Positions 14,539 to 21,773 of a stretch of DNA of 22,495 nt are shown piece after piece. The DNA comes from Gammaproteobacteria bacterium UBA6724. Lineage in GTDB: Bacteria > Pseudomonadota > Gammaproteobacteria > Pseudomonadales > Azotimanducaceae. A program made the translations under genes and the position numbers. The stretch spans positions 1-22,495 of the forward strand of contig DKIG01000045.1 in NCBI GenBank assembly GCA_002454165.1, given 5' to 3'. The notes beneath the pieces were generated by a model, which saw nothing but the letters and a program-made list of their open reading frames with translations, did no database searches and was not told where the DNA came from. The stretch's first letter is position 1. The number at the start of each line of letters is the position of its first letter.

Positions 14539-15660
14539 CTGAATCAACAACTCATTGAAGCAATACATGCCGCCCCGGGCAAGTTTGCCCTCGCGGTAAC
14601 CGGCGGCGGCAGCAGCGCCATCGCCGAGCTCCTCTCGGTCCCTGGCGCATCGCAAACCCTACTGGAAGCGATCATCCCCTATCAGGAAGAATCGCTACGC
14701 CAGTATCTCCATGCCATGCCCGAACAACTATGCAGTGCCCGCACCGCCCGTGCCATGGCAATGGTGGCATGGCAGCGAGCCAGCAGATTCAGTCCTGATA
14801 CCGCTGTATTCGGGCTTGGTTCCACTGCCGCCATCACCACCCATCGCGACCGACGGGGCGCGGACAGATGCCACCTGGCGGTTCAGAGTCACGCAGCAAG
14901 CCTGGAAATCAATGTGCCCCTGGAGAAGCATCAGAGCCGCCAGATACAGGAAGATATCTGCCGAAATATCATCCTCAACACCATCGCCGAGACCCTGGGG
15001 CTAAAGACACCTGAGGACCCGCAAGGCATAAAGATACAGCGGCGACGCCATGACGCCAGCCCTGCCTGGCAAACCCTGTTACGAGAGGCACCCGCCTATG
15101 TCATAGCAGGGTCCGGAAGGCGACCTGAGACGCAGCAAGTAAGCAAACAAAAAATTCACGCCCTCCTTCCCGGTACCTTCAATCCATTGCATCACGGTCA
15201 TATTGCTCTGCTGGATACCGCCAGGGAGATTCTTGGCACTAGCGTCTTCCCTGAAATATCAATCTGGAATGTTGACAAGCCGCCCCTGGATTTTCTGGAA
15301 ATGCAGGATCGGCAAGTCGCCCTGGGTGACTATGATCTGGTCTTCTCAAATGCCGCGACTTTTGAGGAAAAGTCCCGGCTCTTTCCCGGAGCCACCTTTG
15401 TCCTGGGTCTGGATACCATCGTCCGGACCACTAACCCCAGATACTACGGCAATGATGCCGGGTTACGGGATCAGGCTATGCTCAAGATAGCCGCTCGGGG
15501 GAACAAATTTCTGGTCTTTGGTCGGATGCGCGGCGAGCGGTTTGAAACCTTAAATCAGATTGAATTACCCGATGCGCTCAGGGCAATCTGTACGGAAATT
15601 CCTCGAGAGCAATTCCGCGTTGATGTCAGTTCAAGCAGGCTCCGGCGGGAGCGCGATTAA
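14539..15660 (+). CDS. CinA/PncC-like domain fused to an HxGH nucleotidyltransferase; probable CTG start
   Basis: This is a two-domain protein of 373 residues if translated from CTG 14539. Residues 1-155 resemble the CinA C-terminal (PncC, NMN amidohydrolase) fold: AVTGGGSSAIAELLSVPGAS (19-38), then IPYQ, then SARTARAMAMVAWQRA, then AVFGLGSTAAI in place of the usual A-TG-AGP. Residues 205-373 are a nucleotidyltransferase of the NadD/cytidylyltransferase type, with PGTFNPLHHGH (211-221) giving the HxGH site and VSSSRLR (363-369) the C-terminal phosphate-binding motif. Related two-domain proteins occur in plants and other bacteria, as far as I recall, without firm function. The first ATG (14716) would cut off the TGG block, so it is unlikely as start. 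NAD-precursor chemistry is an inference. The stop TAA lies in a tandem repeat leading into lptG. Confidence 0.8.
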   Translation: MNQQLIEAIHAAPGKFALAVTGGGSSAIAELLSVPGASQTLLEAIIPYQEESLRQYLHAMPEQLCSARTARAMAMVAWQRASRFSPDTAVFGLGSTAAITTHRDRRGADRCHLAVQSHAASLEINVPLEKHQSRQIQEDICRNIILNTIAETLGLKTPEDPQGIKIQRRRHDASPAWQTLLREAPAYVIAGSGRRPETQQVSKQKIHALLPGTFNPLHHGHIALLDTAREILGTSVFPEISIWNVDKPPLDFLEMQDRQVALGDYDLVFSNAATFEEKSRLFPGATFVLGLDTIVRTTNPRYYGNDAGLRDQAMLKIAARGNKFLVFGRMRGERFETLNQIELPDALRAICTEIPREQFRVDVSSSRLRRERD

Positions 15661-15700
15661 GAAATGATTAAGAAGTGATGAAGAAATTATGAAGCAACTT
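15655..15700. repeat. 11-12-nt imperfect tandem repeat spanning a stop codon and the lptG start
   Basis: The units are GATTAAGAAAT (15655), GATTAAGAAGT (15666), GATGAAGAAATT (15677) and ATGAAGCAACTT (15689). The first contains the TAA stop of the upstream gene, and the fourth is the first four codons of lptG. The period is not a multiple of three. Confidence 0.85.
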
Positions 15701-16816
15701 GATCTCTATCTGGGACGGACCCTGCTCCTGGCGATGCTAACCGCACTAGTAGGGTTGGTCGGTATCCTGGTCATTTTCACTTTTCTTGACCAAATAGAGG
15801 ATATGAAAAATAACTACACCATCTGGCTGGCGATCAAGTATGTTGCCTATAGCCTACCGAGAATAATCTACGACGCCCTCCCCTTCGCAACATTGATTGG
15901 TAGCCTCACGGGGCTTGGTGTCCTGGCATCCAACAGCGAGATTATCGTGATGCGTTCTGCGGGCATCTCTACCTGGCGCATCACCGCCGCCGCGATGCAA
16001 CCTGCGCTGGCACTGATCGCTACGGGCTTGCTGGTCGGCGAATTCCTGCTCCCGGATTTTGAGCGTGCTGCCCGGTTGCTCAAGGAAGATGCCATGGAAC
16101 TTAATATCACTCCCGAAGGTGGTTTTTGGTACCGAGAAGGCAAGCGGTTTATGCACTTTCGCACCGTGAATCCAGACGGCACCATCAGAGATATCAATCA
16201 GTATGTTGTTGCTAATGATGCCGCCCCGAATACTGATATCTACAGCGAGATCTATACAGACATCAAGCCTGACCAGCCTCTAAGCATGACCCTCTGGGCG
16301 AAGAGTGCCAGTTTTCATCCACAGAAAGATGCAACCGGTTATTGGTTGCTACATGATGTCATCCTCACCCGTTTGGATAGCCCTACAAAAACGACAACCG
16401 CCCTGGATGCGCTCAGATGGAACACTAGTCTGACGCCAGATATTCTCAGCACTGACATCCTCGTCAAACCGGACAAGATGTCCATGATGGAACTGCGCAC
16501 CAAGATCAATCACCTACAAGATCAAGGATTGAACACCCGGAAGTTTGTGCTGGGATTCTGGTCCAAGTTTTTTCAACCCCTGGCGAGCCTCAGCCTGGTG
16601 TTGGTCGCTGTGTCCTTTGTCTTCGGTCCCCTCCGGGAGGCGAGTATGGGGGTGCGTGTAGTGAGCGGCATTATCATTGGTGTCCTGTTCAAGTTCTTGC
16701 AGGATCTGTTATCACCCGCCAGCCTGGTATTCGGCTTCTCGCCGCTACTCGCCACCCTGACCCCCATCTGCATCTGCCTGGGTATCGGTTATCTGCTACT
16801 GAAACGAGCTAACTGA
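15689..16816 (+). CDS. lptG: LPS export ABC transporter permease LptG
   Basis: LptG is one of the two inner-membrane permeases of the Lpt machine that extracts lipopolysaccharide and passes it across the periplasm; it pairs with LptF and the ATPase LptB. The 375-residue protein starts MKQLDLYLGRTLL, has a first membrane segment at about 12-33, the family block NSEIIVMRSAGIS around residue 83-95, a large periplasmic domain in the middle (about 125-280) and three C-terminal membrane segments (FFQPLASLSLVLVAVSF, VVSGIIIGVLFKF, LTPICICLGIGYLLL). The length is normal. The start motif fits LptG better than LptF. No lptF is adjacent, although the two genes commonly sit together. The next gene overlaps its stop by one base. 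The start lies in a repeat and has only a weak ribosome binding site. Confidence 0.92.
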   Translation: MKQLDLYLGRTLLLAMLTALVGLVGILVIFTFLDQIEDMKNNYTIWLAIKYVAYSLPRIIYDALPFATLIGSLTGLGVLASNSEIIVMRSAGISTWRITAAAMQPALALIATGLLVGEFLLPDFERAARLLKEDAMELNITPEGGFWYREGKRFMHFRTVNPDGTIRDINQYVVANDAAPNTDIYSEIYTDIKPDQPLSMTLWAKSASFHPQKDATGYWLLHDVILTRLDSPTKTTTALDALRWNTSLTPDILSTDILVKPDKMSMMELRTKINHLQDQGLNTRKFVLGFWSKFFQPLASLSLVLVAVSFVFGPLREASMGVRVVSGIIIGVLFKFLQDLLSPASLVFGFSPLLATLTPICICLGIGYLLLKRAN

Positions 16817-17994
16817 TGAGCAGTCTGGCACCCCTGACAGGCGTAACTAGTCTGTACCTTCCCCTGGTTGGCACCGCCCTGGTCATTGCCATGGGGGTGA
16901 CCGCTCTTATCGGTAAATTCACCGACCGTGCCTGGCTACTGCTCCTTGGCTTCCCGGTGCTGCTGAGCCTCTGCCTGATACCCCTGGACGGCATCTCCCT
17001 GTCCCACTGGGGACGCATCATCACCGGGGACATCTCGGTGCTGACACTGGTATGGTTTACATGGCGGGTCGGCACCAGTCTGTTGCCGACTGTCGCAATG
17101 CGTGCTAGGCAAAATCCGACAAGCAATGCTGAGCTCTGTATTGCCGCCGTCATTGTCAGCACCGCACTGCTACTCTATCCGACGGCACTCGGCTTAACCC
17201 GGTTTGACCTCTACGCCCTGGGTTACTATCCGGTATTATTAGCACCCGTTCTCTTTGCCCTCTTCGCCTGGTGCCTCTGGTTTGGTCACCTCCTGCCTGC
17301 CACCCTCCTGGCGGTGGCATATTCCTGCTGGGCACTGGGCATCCTGGAATCGGATAATCTCTGGGACTATCTGATTGATCCGGTCGTCACCATCTATGCC
17401 CTGGTCCTTTTGCTCAGGCACAAAGCCAGAATAAAAATACCATCTATAGACCTAGTCAGGTTGCGCCACCAGACGGAAGCGGCCGCCCTGTTCACGCTAG
17501 GCAGTCTGCTCGGCTTTGCGGTATTTCTGTCAGAGTTTCAAGCTGAGGGCTGGCGGCCTTTCATTGCCGGGGGATTGCTCGTCTGGGGCGGCGTCCTGGC
17601 GATGACGGTTGCCTTTCTGGTTTCTGCGCGTCGGGTATATGTCCTGCGGCAAGCCCGAGGGAGCCTCTTCCTGGTGGCGACTAGTGTCTTGGCAGTCTTC
17701 TGTTTGCTGGTTATCTGGCGACCTGGCTTTCTGCTTCCCTGGCTGGTTTTGTTGCTACTTCTTGCCACGCCCTTTTACCGCACCCATGCCGCAGTGCAAT
17801 CCTATCTTGAGCGAGTCGCCGCACCCATGCCAAGCAATTATCATCTGCTCGGCTATCTGCTGGTCCTGGTGGCCTGGCTGATTGATGCGCCTGGTAGCCA
17901 GGCAATTGCCGAATTCGCGGGTTCAATCATCTTTGCCCTGCAAGTTATCTATCCTGCCAATCAGGCATTATTTGCCCCAGACAAGCCTCTCTGA
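16816..17994 (+). CDS. Polytopic inner-membrane protein of unknown function, coupled to lptG
   Basis: I cannot assign a family. The 392-residue protein is very hydrophobic, with about twelve likely membrane segments in two blocks. The first block is residues 15-200 and the second 222-383. They are joined by a basic linker, RHKARIKIPSIDLVRLRH, at about 201-218. The first block has distinctive polar patches between segments: PLDGISLSHWGRIITGDISV (56-75), TRFDLYALGYYP (128-139) and LESDNLWDYLIDP (177-189). These look like conserved functional loops and would be the best handles for a search. The ATG overlaps the lptG TGA as TGATG, so translation is coupled, hinting at an envelope role. It could be a fusion of two smaller membrane proteins. 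No signal peptide or soluble domain is seen. Confidence 0.85.
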   Translation: MSSLAPLTGVTSLYLPLVGTALVIAMGVTALIGKFTDRAWLLLLGFPVLLSLCLIPLDGISLSHWGRIITGDISVLTLVWFTWRVGTSLLPTVAMRARQNPTSNAELCIAAVIVSTALLLYPTALGLTRFDLYALGYYPVLLAPVLFALFAWCLWFGHLLPATLLAVAYSCWALGILESDNLWDYLIDPVVTIYALVLLLRHKARIKIPSIDLVRLRHQTEAAALFTLGSLLGFAVFLSEFQAEGWRPFIAGGLLVWGGVLAMTVAFLVSARRVYVLRQARGSLFLVATSVLAVFCLLVIWRPGFLLPWLVLLLLLATPFYRTHAAVQSYLERVAAPMPSNYHLLGYLLVLVAWLIDAPGSQAIAEFAGSIIFALQVIYPANQALFAPDKPL

Positions 17995-18001
17995 AACGAT
18001 C

Positions 18002-18868
18002 TTAAGAAGTGCTCTCAGAAGTGACTTCAGAAGTGACCTGGCGGGCTCGCGCCTGGTCTTGCGCCACAATCGCGGCGACCGCTCGCTGTGCCATGACTGT
18101 GCAGAGATGCGCGCGATACTCGGCACTGGCGTGCATATCACTGTTCATATCGCCCGCCGGAAGCAGGATGCTATCCAGGGCGGAGACGCTGAAGTCATCC
18201 GTCAGCGCCGCTTCCATTGCGGCGGCACGAAACACCGCGGGAGCGGCACCGGTCACCGCTACCCTTACCCCGTCGTTGGTCTTGGCAACCAGCAAGCCGA
18301 CCAGGGCATAGCGGGACGCTGGGTTCGGAAACTTGACATAAGCCGCCGCCTCGGGTCTTGGGAAGTGTACGCTGGTCAGCAGTTCTCCTTCATCCAGCGC
18401 AGTTTCAAACATCCCCATGAAAAACTGTTCGGCGTCCAGGCTACGGCGGTTGGTCACCAACTGGGCGTTCAAGCCAAGTACTGCTGCCGGGTAGTCCGCC
18501 GCTGGATCACAATTTGCCACCGAGCCGCCCAGCGTGCCGCGATTTCTAACCTGGGCGTCACCTATCCCCCCTGCCAGGGCACTCAGCACCGGTACCATGG
18601 ATTTGACGATCGGTGAACTTGCCACCTCTTCGTGGCGTGCCAGGGCACCAATTTGCAGCATTTTCTCCGCGCCATCGTCACTCCGAGTGATGCCTTGCAT
18701 AGCCTTGATACCACTGAGATCAATCAGATCTGTCGGTGCGCTTAGTCTTTGTTTCATCGTCGGTATCAGGGTATGACCACCCGCAAGATACTGACCGTCC
18801 TCGGCCTCGTCATACTGCTTCACCGCCTCATCAATACTGGTCGGGCGGTGATAATTAAAGTTATACAT
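18002..18868 (-). CDS. coxM: CoxM-like FAD-binding medium subunit of a molybdenum hydroxylase
   Basis: This is the FAD subunit of a xanthine dehydrogenase/CO dehydrogenase family enzyme, carrying electrons from the iron-sulfur subunit to the acceptor. The two FAD-contacting motifs are visible: AGGHTLIPTMK (29-39) and GTLGGSVANCDPAADYPA (111-128). Length is normal at 288 residues. Its ATG overlaps the coxL stop by 8 nt, so translation is coupled. It is the last gene of the coxG-coxS-coxL-coxM operon. The extreme C-terminus, VTSEVTSESTS, is encoded by a 12-nt tandem repeat and looks like an added tail. The gene ends 7 nt from the convergent membrane protein gene. Confidence 0.93.
   Translation of the reverse strand: MYNFNYHRPTSIDEAVKQYDEAEDGQYLAGGHTLIPTMKQRLSAPTDLIDLSGIKAMQGITRSDDGAEKMLQIGALARHEEVASSPIVKSMVPVLSALAGGIGDAQVRNRGTLGGSVANCDPAADYPAAVLGLNAQLVTNRRSLDAEQFFMGMFETALDEGELLTSVHFPRPEAAAYVKFPNPASRYALVGLLVAKTNDGVRVAVTGAAPAVFRAAAMEAALTDDFSVSALDSILLPAGDMNSDMHASAEYRAHLCTVMAQRAVAAIVAQDQARARQVTSEVTSESTS
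18005..18040. repeat. 12-nt tandem repeat at the coxM C-terminus
   Basis: The units are AGAAGTGCTCTC, AGAAGTGACTTC and AGAAGTGACCTG. They are in frame with coxM on the minus strand, encode the Ser/Thr/Glu tail and abut its TAA stop. The joined word TTAAGAAGTG at 18002-18011 also occurs exactly at 15668-15677. Confidence 0.85.
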
Positions 18869-21218
18869 GAGCCCTCCCCGCCCCTAGAGCGCGCCACACC
18901 TTTTCGGGAGTCGCTGGCATACTGATGTCGCGGATACCCAGTGCTTGGGTTATCGCATTGATGACCGCTGGGGGCGAGCCGATGGTGCCTGCTTCACCGC
19001 AACCTTTGGCGCCCACGGGATTGTGAGTACAGGGAGTAACGGTAGTGTCCACGGAGAAGGCCGGCAGATCGTCCGCCCTTGGCATGGCGTAGTCCATATA
19101 GGAGCCGGTCTGCAACTGCCCAGCCTCGTCATATACACAATTTTCCAGCAAAGCCTGCCCTAGCCCCTGGGCAACTCCCCCGTGTACCTGCCCCTCCACA
19201 ATCATCGGGTTGATGATGGTGCCAAAGTCATCAACCACGGTGAACCGGACGACCTCCACCTTACCGGTCTCCGGGTCTATCTCCACCTCGCAGATATGAG
19301 TCCCCGCCGGGTAGGTAAAATTGACCGGGTCATAAAACGCCTTTTCACTCAAACCCGGCTCCAATTCTTCCGAGGGATAATCGTGAGGTACATACGCGGC
19401 GAAGGCGATTTCTTGAAAAGTTTTTGACTGGTTACTGTCCCGAACGCGGAATTCACCGTCATCAAAATCAATCTTGTCTCGCTCCGTTTCCAGGAGATGA
19501 GCGGCTATCTTGTAGCCCTTCTCAATCACCTTGTCAGCGGCTTTACTGAGGGCGGAGCCACCCACTGCCAGGGATCTGGAACCATAGGTGCCCAGCCCAA
19601 AGTCCAGTTTCCCGGTATCGCCATGTACCACCTCAACATCATCCACAGAGATGCCGAACTTGCTCGCCACCAGTTGCGCAAAGGTGGTTTCATGCCCCTG
19701 ACCGTGACTGTGGGTGCCGGTTAAGACCGTCACGCTACCGGTCGGATTCACCCGGACTTCCCCCGATTCCCAGAGGCCAACACCAGCGCCGAGTGAACCA
19801 GCCATCCGAGACGGCGCAAGCCCACAGGCTTCAATGTAGCAACTGACACCTATGCCACGCAATTTGCCCCGAGACCTTGCCTCTTCCTGCCGGGATGAAA
19901 AGTCAGCATAGCCCGCCCTTTCCAGCGCCTTGTTCAAACTCGCCTCATAGTCGCCTGTGTCGTATTCCAGGGCGACCGGCGTCTGGTAAGGGAAGTCCCC
20001 GGGCTGAATCAGATTGCGGCGTCTCAATTCCACCGGGTCAATGTTCAATTCTACTGCCGCCAGGTTGACAATCCGTTCCAGCACATAGGTTGCCTCAGGC
20101 CTGCCAGCACCTCTATAAGCATCCACTGGTGCGGTATTGGTGAAGACTGCATCAACCTCCACATAGATGTTGGGCGTCTTGTACTGCCCGGCAAGCAGGG
20201 TGCCGTAGAGATAGGTCGGCACCGCGGACGCAAAGGTTGAGAGGTAGGCACCCATATTCGCCGTCGTCTTCACCCTGAGGGCGAGGAAGTGCCCGGTCCC
20301 ATCCAGTGCCAGTTCTGCTTCGGTGACATGATCTCTGCCGTGGGCATCGGCGAGGAAGGACTCTGACCTCTCTGCGGTCCACTTGATCGCCATGCCTAGT
20401 TTCTTCGCCGCCCAGGCAAGGGCTGTCTCTTCTGAATAAACAAATATTTTTGAGCCGAAACCACCACCTACATCCGGGGCGATGATGCGTAACTTATGCT
20501 CTGGTGCCAGTTGTACAAAGGCGGTAAGGATAAGCCGCGCCAGATGCGGATTCTGGCTCGTGGTGTAGAGTGTCAGTTCGTCACTGCCAGGATTATAGTC
20601 GGCAAGTGCCGCTCTGGGCTCCATAGCGTTGGGTATCAAGCGATTATTGACCAGAGAATAGCGGGTAACATGCGCCGCCGAAGCGATCGCTGCCTCTGTT
20701 GCCTCCTGGTCACCAAGTTCCCATTCGTAGCAGATGTTATGCGGCGCCTCCGCATGAATCTGCGCACCCTCCTGTGCCTGGTTTACCATCGCTGTTGCCG
20801 GCAGTTCTTCATAATCAACGGCGACCAGTTCGGCGGCATCTTTCGCTATTTTCCGGGTCTCGGCAATCACCATCGCCAGCGGCTCACCCACATACCTGAC
20901 CTTGTCTGCCGCCATGACCGGATGCGGCGGTTGCTTCATTTCGCTACCGTCTTTGGAGTGGAGCATCCAACCACAGGGCAGGCTACCAAGACCATCATCT
21001 GCTACTTGTCCGCCAGTTAATACCGCCCTGACCCCCGGGAAGGACTCCGCCTCGCTGCTATCAATGCTTTTGATTTTTGCATGGGCAACTGCTGAGCGGA
21101 CGAAGACGGCATAGGCTTGCCCGGGCAAATTGATGTCGTCGGTGTATCGTCCCTTGCCGGTAATGAACCGCAGGTCTTCCTTGCGCTGTACGGACTTGCC
21201 AATCGTCTGTTCCACCAT
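18861..21218 (-). CDS. coxL: CoxL-like molybdopterin large subunit (form II type)
   Basis: This is the catalytic molybdenum-cofactor subunit, about 785 residues, of a CO dehydrogenase/xanthine dehydrogenase family hydroxylase. Early sequence GKSVQRKEDLRFITGKGRYTDD and the DVGGGFGSK block (about 249-257) are typical. The active-site loop reads AYRGAGR (about 367-373), the form II signature; form I CO dehydrogenases have AYxCSFR with the copper-binding cysteine, absent here. The catalytic glutamate is present in GCGEAGTIG (Glu at about 742). I place the start at ATG 21218, 2 nt after the coxS stop and preceded by GAGGAA. The longer frame to 21284 would lie inside coxS. The substrate is unknown: aldehyde, purine or another heterocycle is as likely as CO. 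Confidence 0.93.
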   Translation of the reverse strand: MVEQTIGKSVQRKEDLRFITGKGRYTDDINLPGQAYAVFVRSAVAHAKIKSIDSSEAESFPGVRAVLTGGQVADDGLGSLPCGWMLHSKDGSEMKQPPHPVMAADKVRYVGEPLAMVIAETRKIAKDAAELVAVDYEELPATAMVNQAQEGAQIHAEAPHNICYEWELGDQEATEAAIASAAHVTRYSLVNNRLIPNAMEPRAALADYNPGSDELTLYTTSQNPHLARLILTAFVQLAPEHKLRIIAPDVGGGFGSKIFVYSEETALAWAAKKLGMAIKWTAERSESFLADAHGRDHVTEAELALDGTGHFLALRVKTTANMGAYLSTFASAVPTYLYGTLLAGQYKTPNIYVEVDAVFTNTAPVDAYRGAGRPEATYVLERIVNLAAVELNIDPVELRRRNLIQPGDFPYQTPVALEYDTGDYEASLNKALERAGYADFSSRQEEARSRGKLRGIGVSCYIEACGLAPSRMAGSLGAGVGLWESGEVRVNPTGSVTVLTGTHSHGQGHETTFAQLVASKFGISVDDVEVVHGDTGKLDFGLGTYGSRSLAVGGSALSKAADKVIEKGYKIAAHLLETERDKIDFDDGEFRVRDSNQSKTFQEIAFAAYVPHDYPSEELEPGLSEKAFYDPVNFTYPAGTHICEVEIDPETGKVEVVRFTVVDDFGTIINPMIVEGQVHGGVAQGLGQALLENCVYDEAGQLQTGSYMDYAMPRADDLPAFSVDTTVTPCTHNPVGAKGCGEAGTIGSPPAVINAITQALGIRDISMPATPEKVWRALGAGRAHV

Positions 21219-21220
21219 GT

Positions 21221-21739
21221 CTAGTTCCTCATCTTCTTGGCGGCGGTTGCCACTGCCCGCACTATGTTGTGATAGCCGGTACATCGGCAGATATTACCTT
21301 CAAGGCCCTTGCGTATCTTCTGCTCATCAAGGGTTTCCTCCTGGTGCACCAGGTCAACAGCCGCCATAATCATCCCTGGGGTACAAAAACCACACTGCAA
21401 GCCATGACATTCACGAAACGCCGCCTGCATGGGGTGGAGATTATCCGCCGTGCCAAGTCCCTCAATAGTAGTGATTTCTGCGCCTTCACACTGGGCGACA
21501 AGCAGAGTGCATGCCTTGACCGCCCGACCATCAAAATGCACGGTGCAACTGCCGCACTGACTCGTATCACAACCGATATGGGTACCGCTTAGCCCAAGTT
21601 GCTCCCGTAGTAACTCGTCCAGAGTCGTGTTTGCCGCGCAGGTTTCTGTGACGGCTTTGTTATTGACCTTCAGGTTGACCGTTACCGAACTGCTGCCCTT
21701 AGCTGACATGCTTTCTGTTGACATACTCTTTGCTGACAT
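21221..21739 (-). CDS. coxS: CoxS-like [2Fe-2S] small subunit of a molybdenum hydroxylase
   Basis: This is the iron-sulfur subunit, carrying two [2Fe-2S] clusters that move electrons from the molybdenum centre to FAD. The plant-ferredoxin-type cluster is bound by Cys57, Cys62, Cys65 and Cys77 (GCDTSQCGSC and KAC). The second cluster is bound by Cys116, Cys119, Cys151 and Cys153 (QCGFC and ICRC). The length of 172 residues from ATG 21739 is slightly long because of a Ser/Met-rich leader, MSAKSMSTESMSAKGSSS. That leader is encoded by a 15-nt tandem repeat carrying three in-frame ATGs (21739, 21724 and 21709). GGAGAGGA just upstream supports the first. A frame extending to 21850 is rejected because it runs into coxG. 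It is the second gene of the operon. Confidence 0.93.
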   Translation of the reverse strand: MSAKSMSTESMSAKGSSSVTVNLKVNNKAVTETCAANTTLDELLREQLGLSGTHIGCDTSQCGSCTVHFDGRAVKACTLLVAQCEGAEITTIEGLGTADNLHPMQAAFRECHGLQCGFCTPGMIMAAVDLVHQEETLDEQKIRKGLEGNICRCTGYHNIVRAVATAAKKMRN

Positions 21740-21746
21740 GATCCTC
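21702..21746. repeat. 15-nt tandem repeat carrying three in-frame start codons of coxS
   Basis: In plus-strand reading the units are GCTGACATGCTTTCT (21702), GTTGACATACTCTTT (21717) and GCTGACATGATCCTC (21732). Each unit holds a CAT, which is ATG on the minus strand in the coxS frame. Confidence 0.85.
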
Positions 21747-21773
21747 TCCTTGCGGTCTCCCTGGCATGGCTTT

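Noticed and set aside
14716..15660. ATG 14716 as the start of the CinA-like/nucleotidyltransferase protein
   Set aside because: It removes the TGG-containing first 59 residues, has no good ribosome binding site, and ignores the perfect AGGAGG upstream of the in-frame CTG.
17882..18616. 244-codon plus-strand open frame across the end of the membrane protein gene and coxM
   Set aside because: It crosses two convergent real genes in other frames and its product has no recognisable features.
18861..21218. Calling the cox operon a genuine CO-oxidising (form I) dehydrogenase
   Set aside because: The CoxL loop is AYRGAGR, lacking the Cys-Ser-Phe-Arg motif needed for the copper-molybdenum site.
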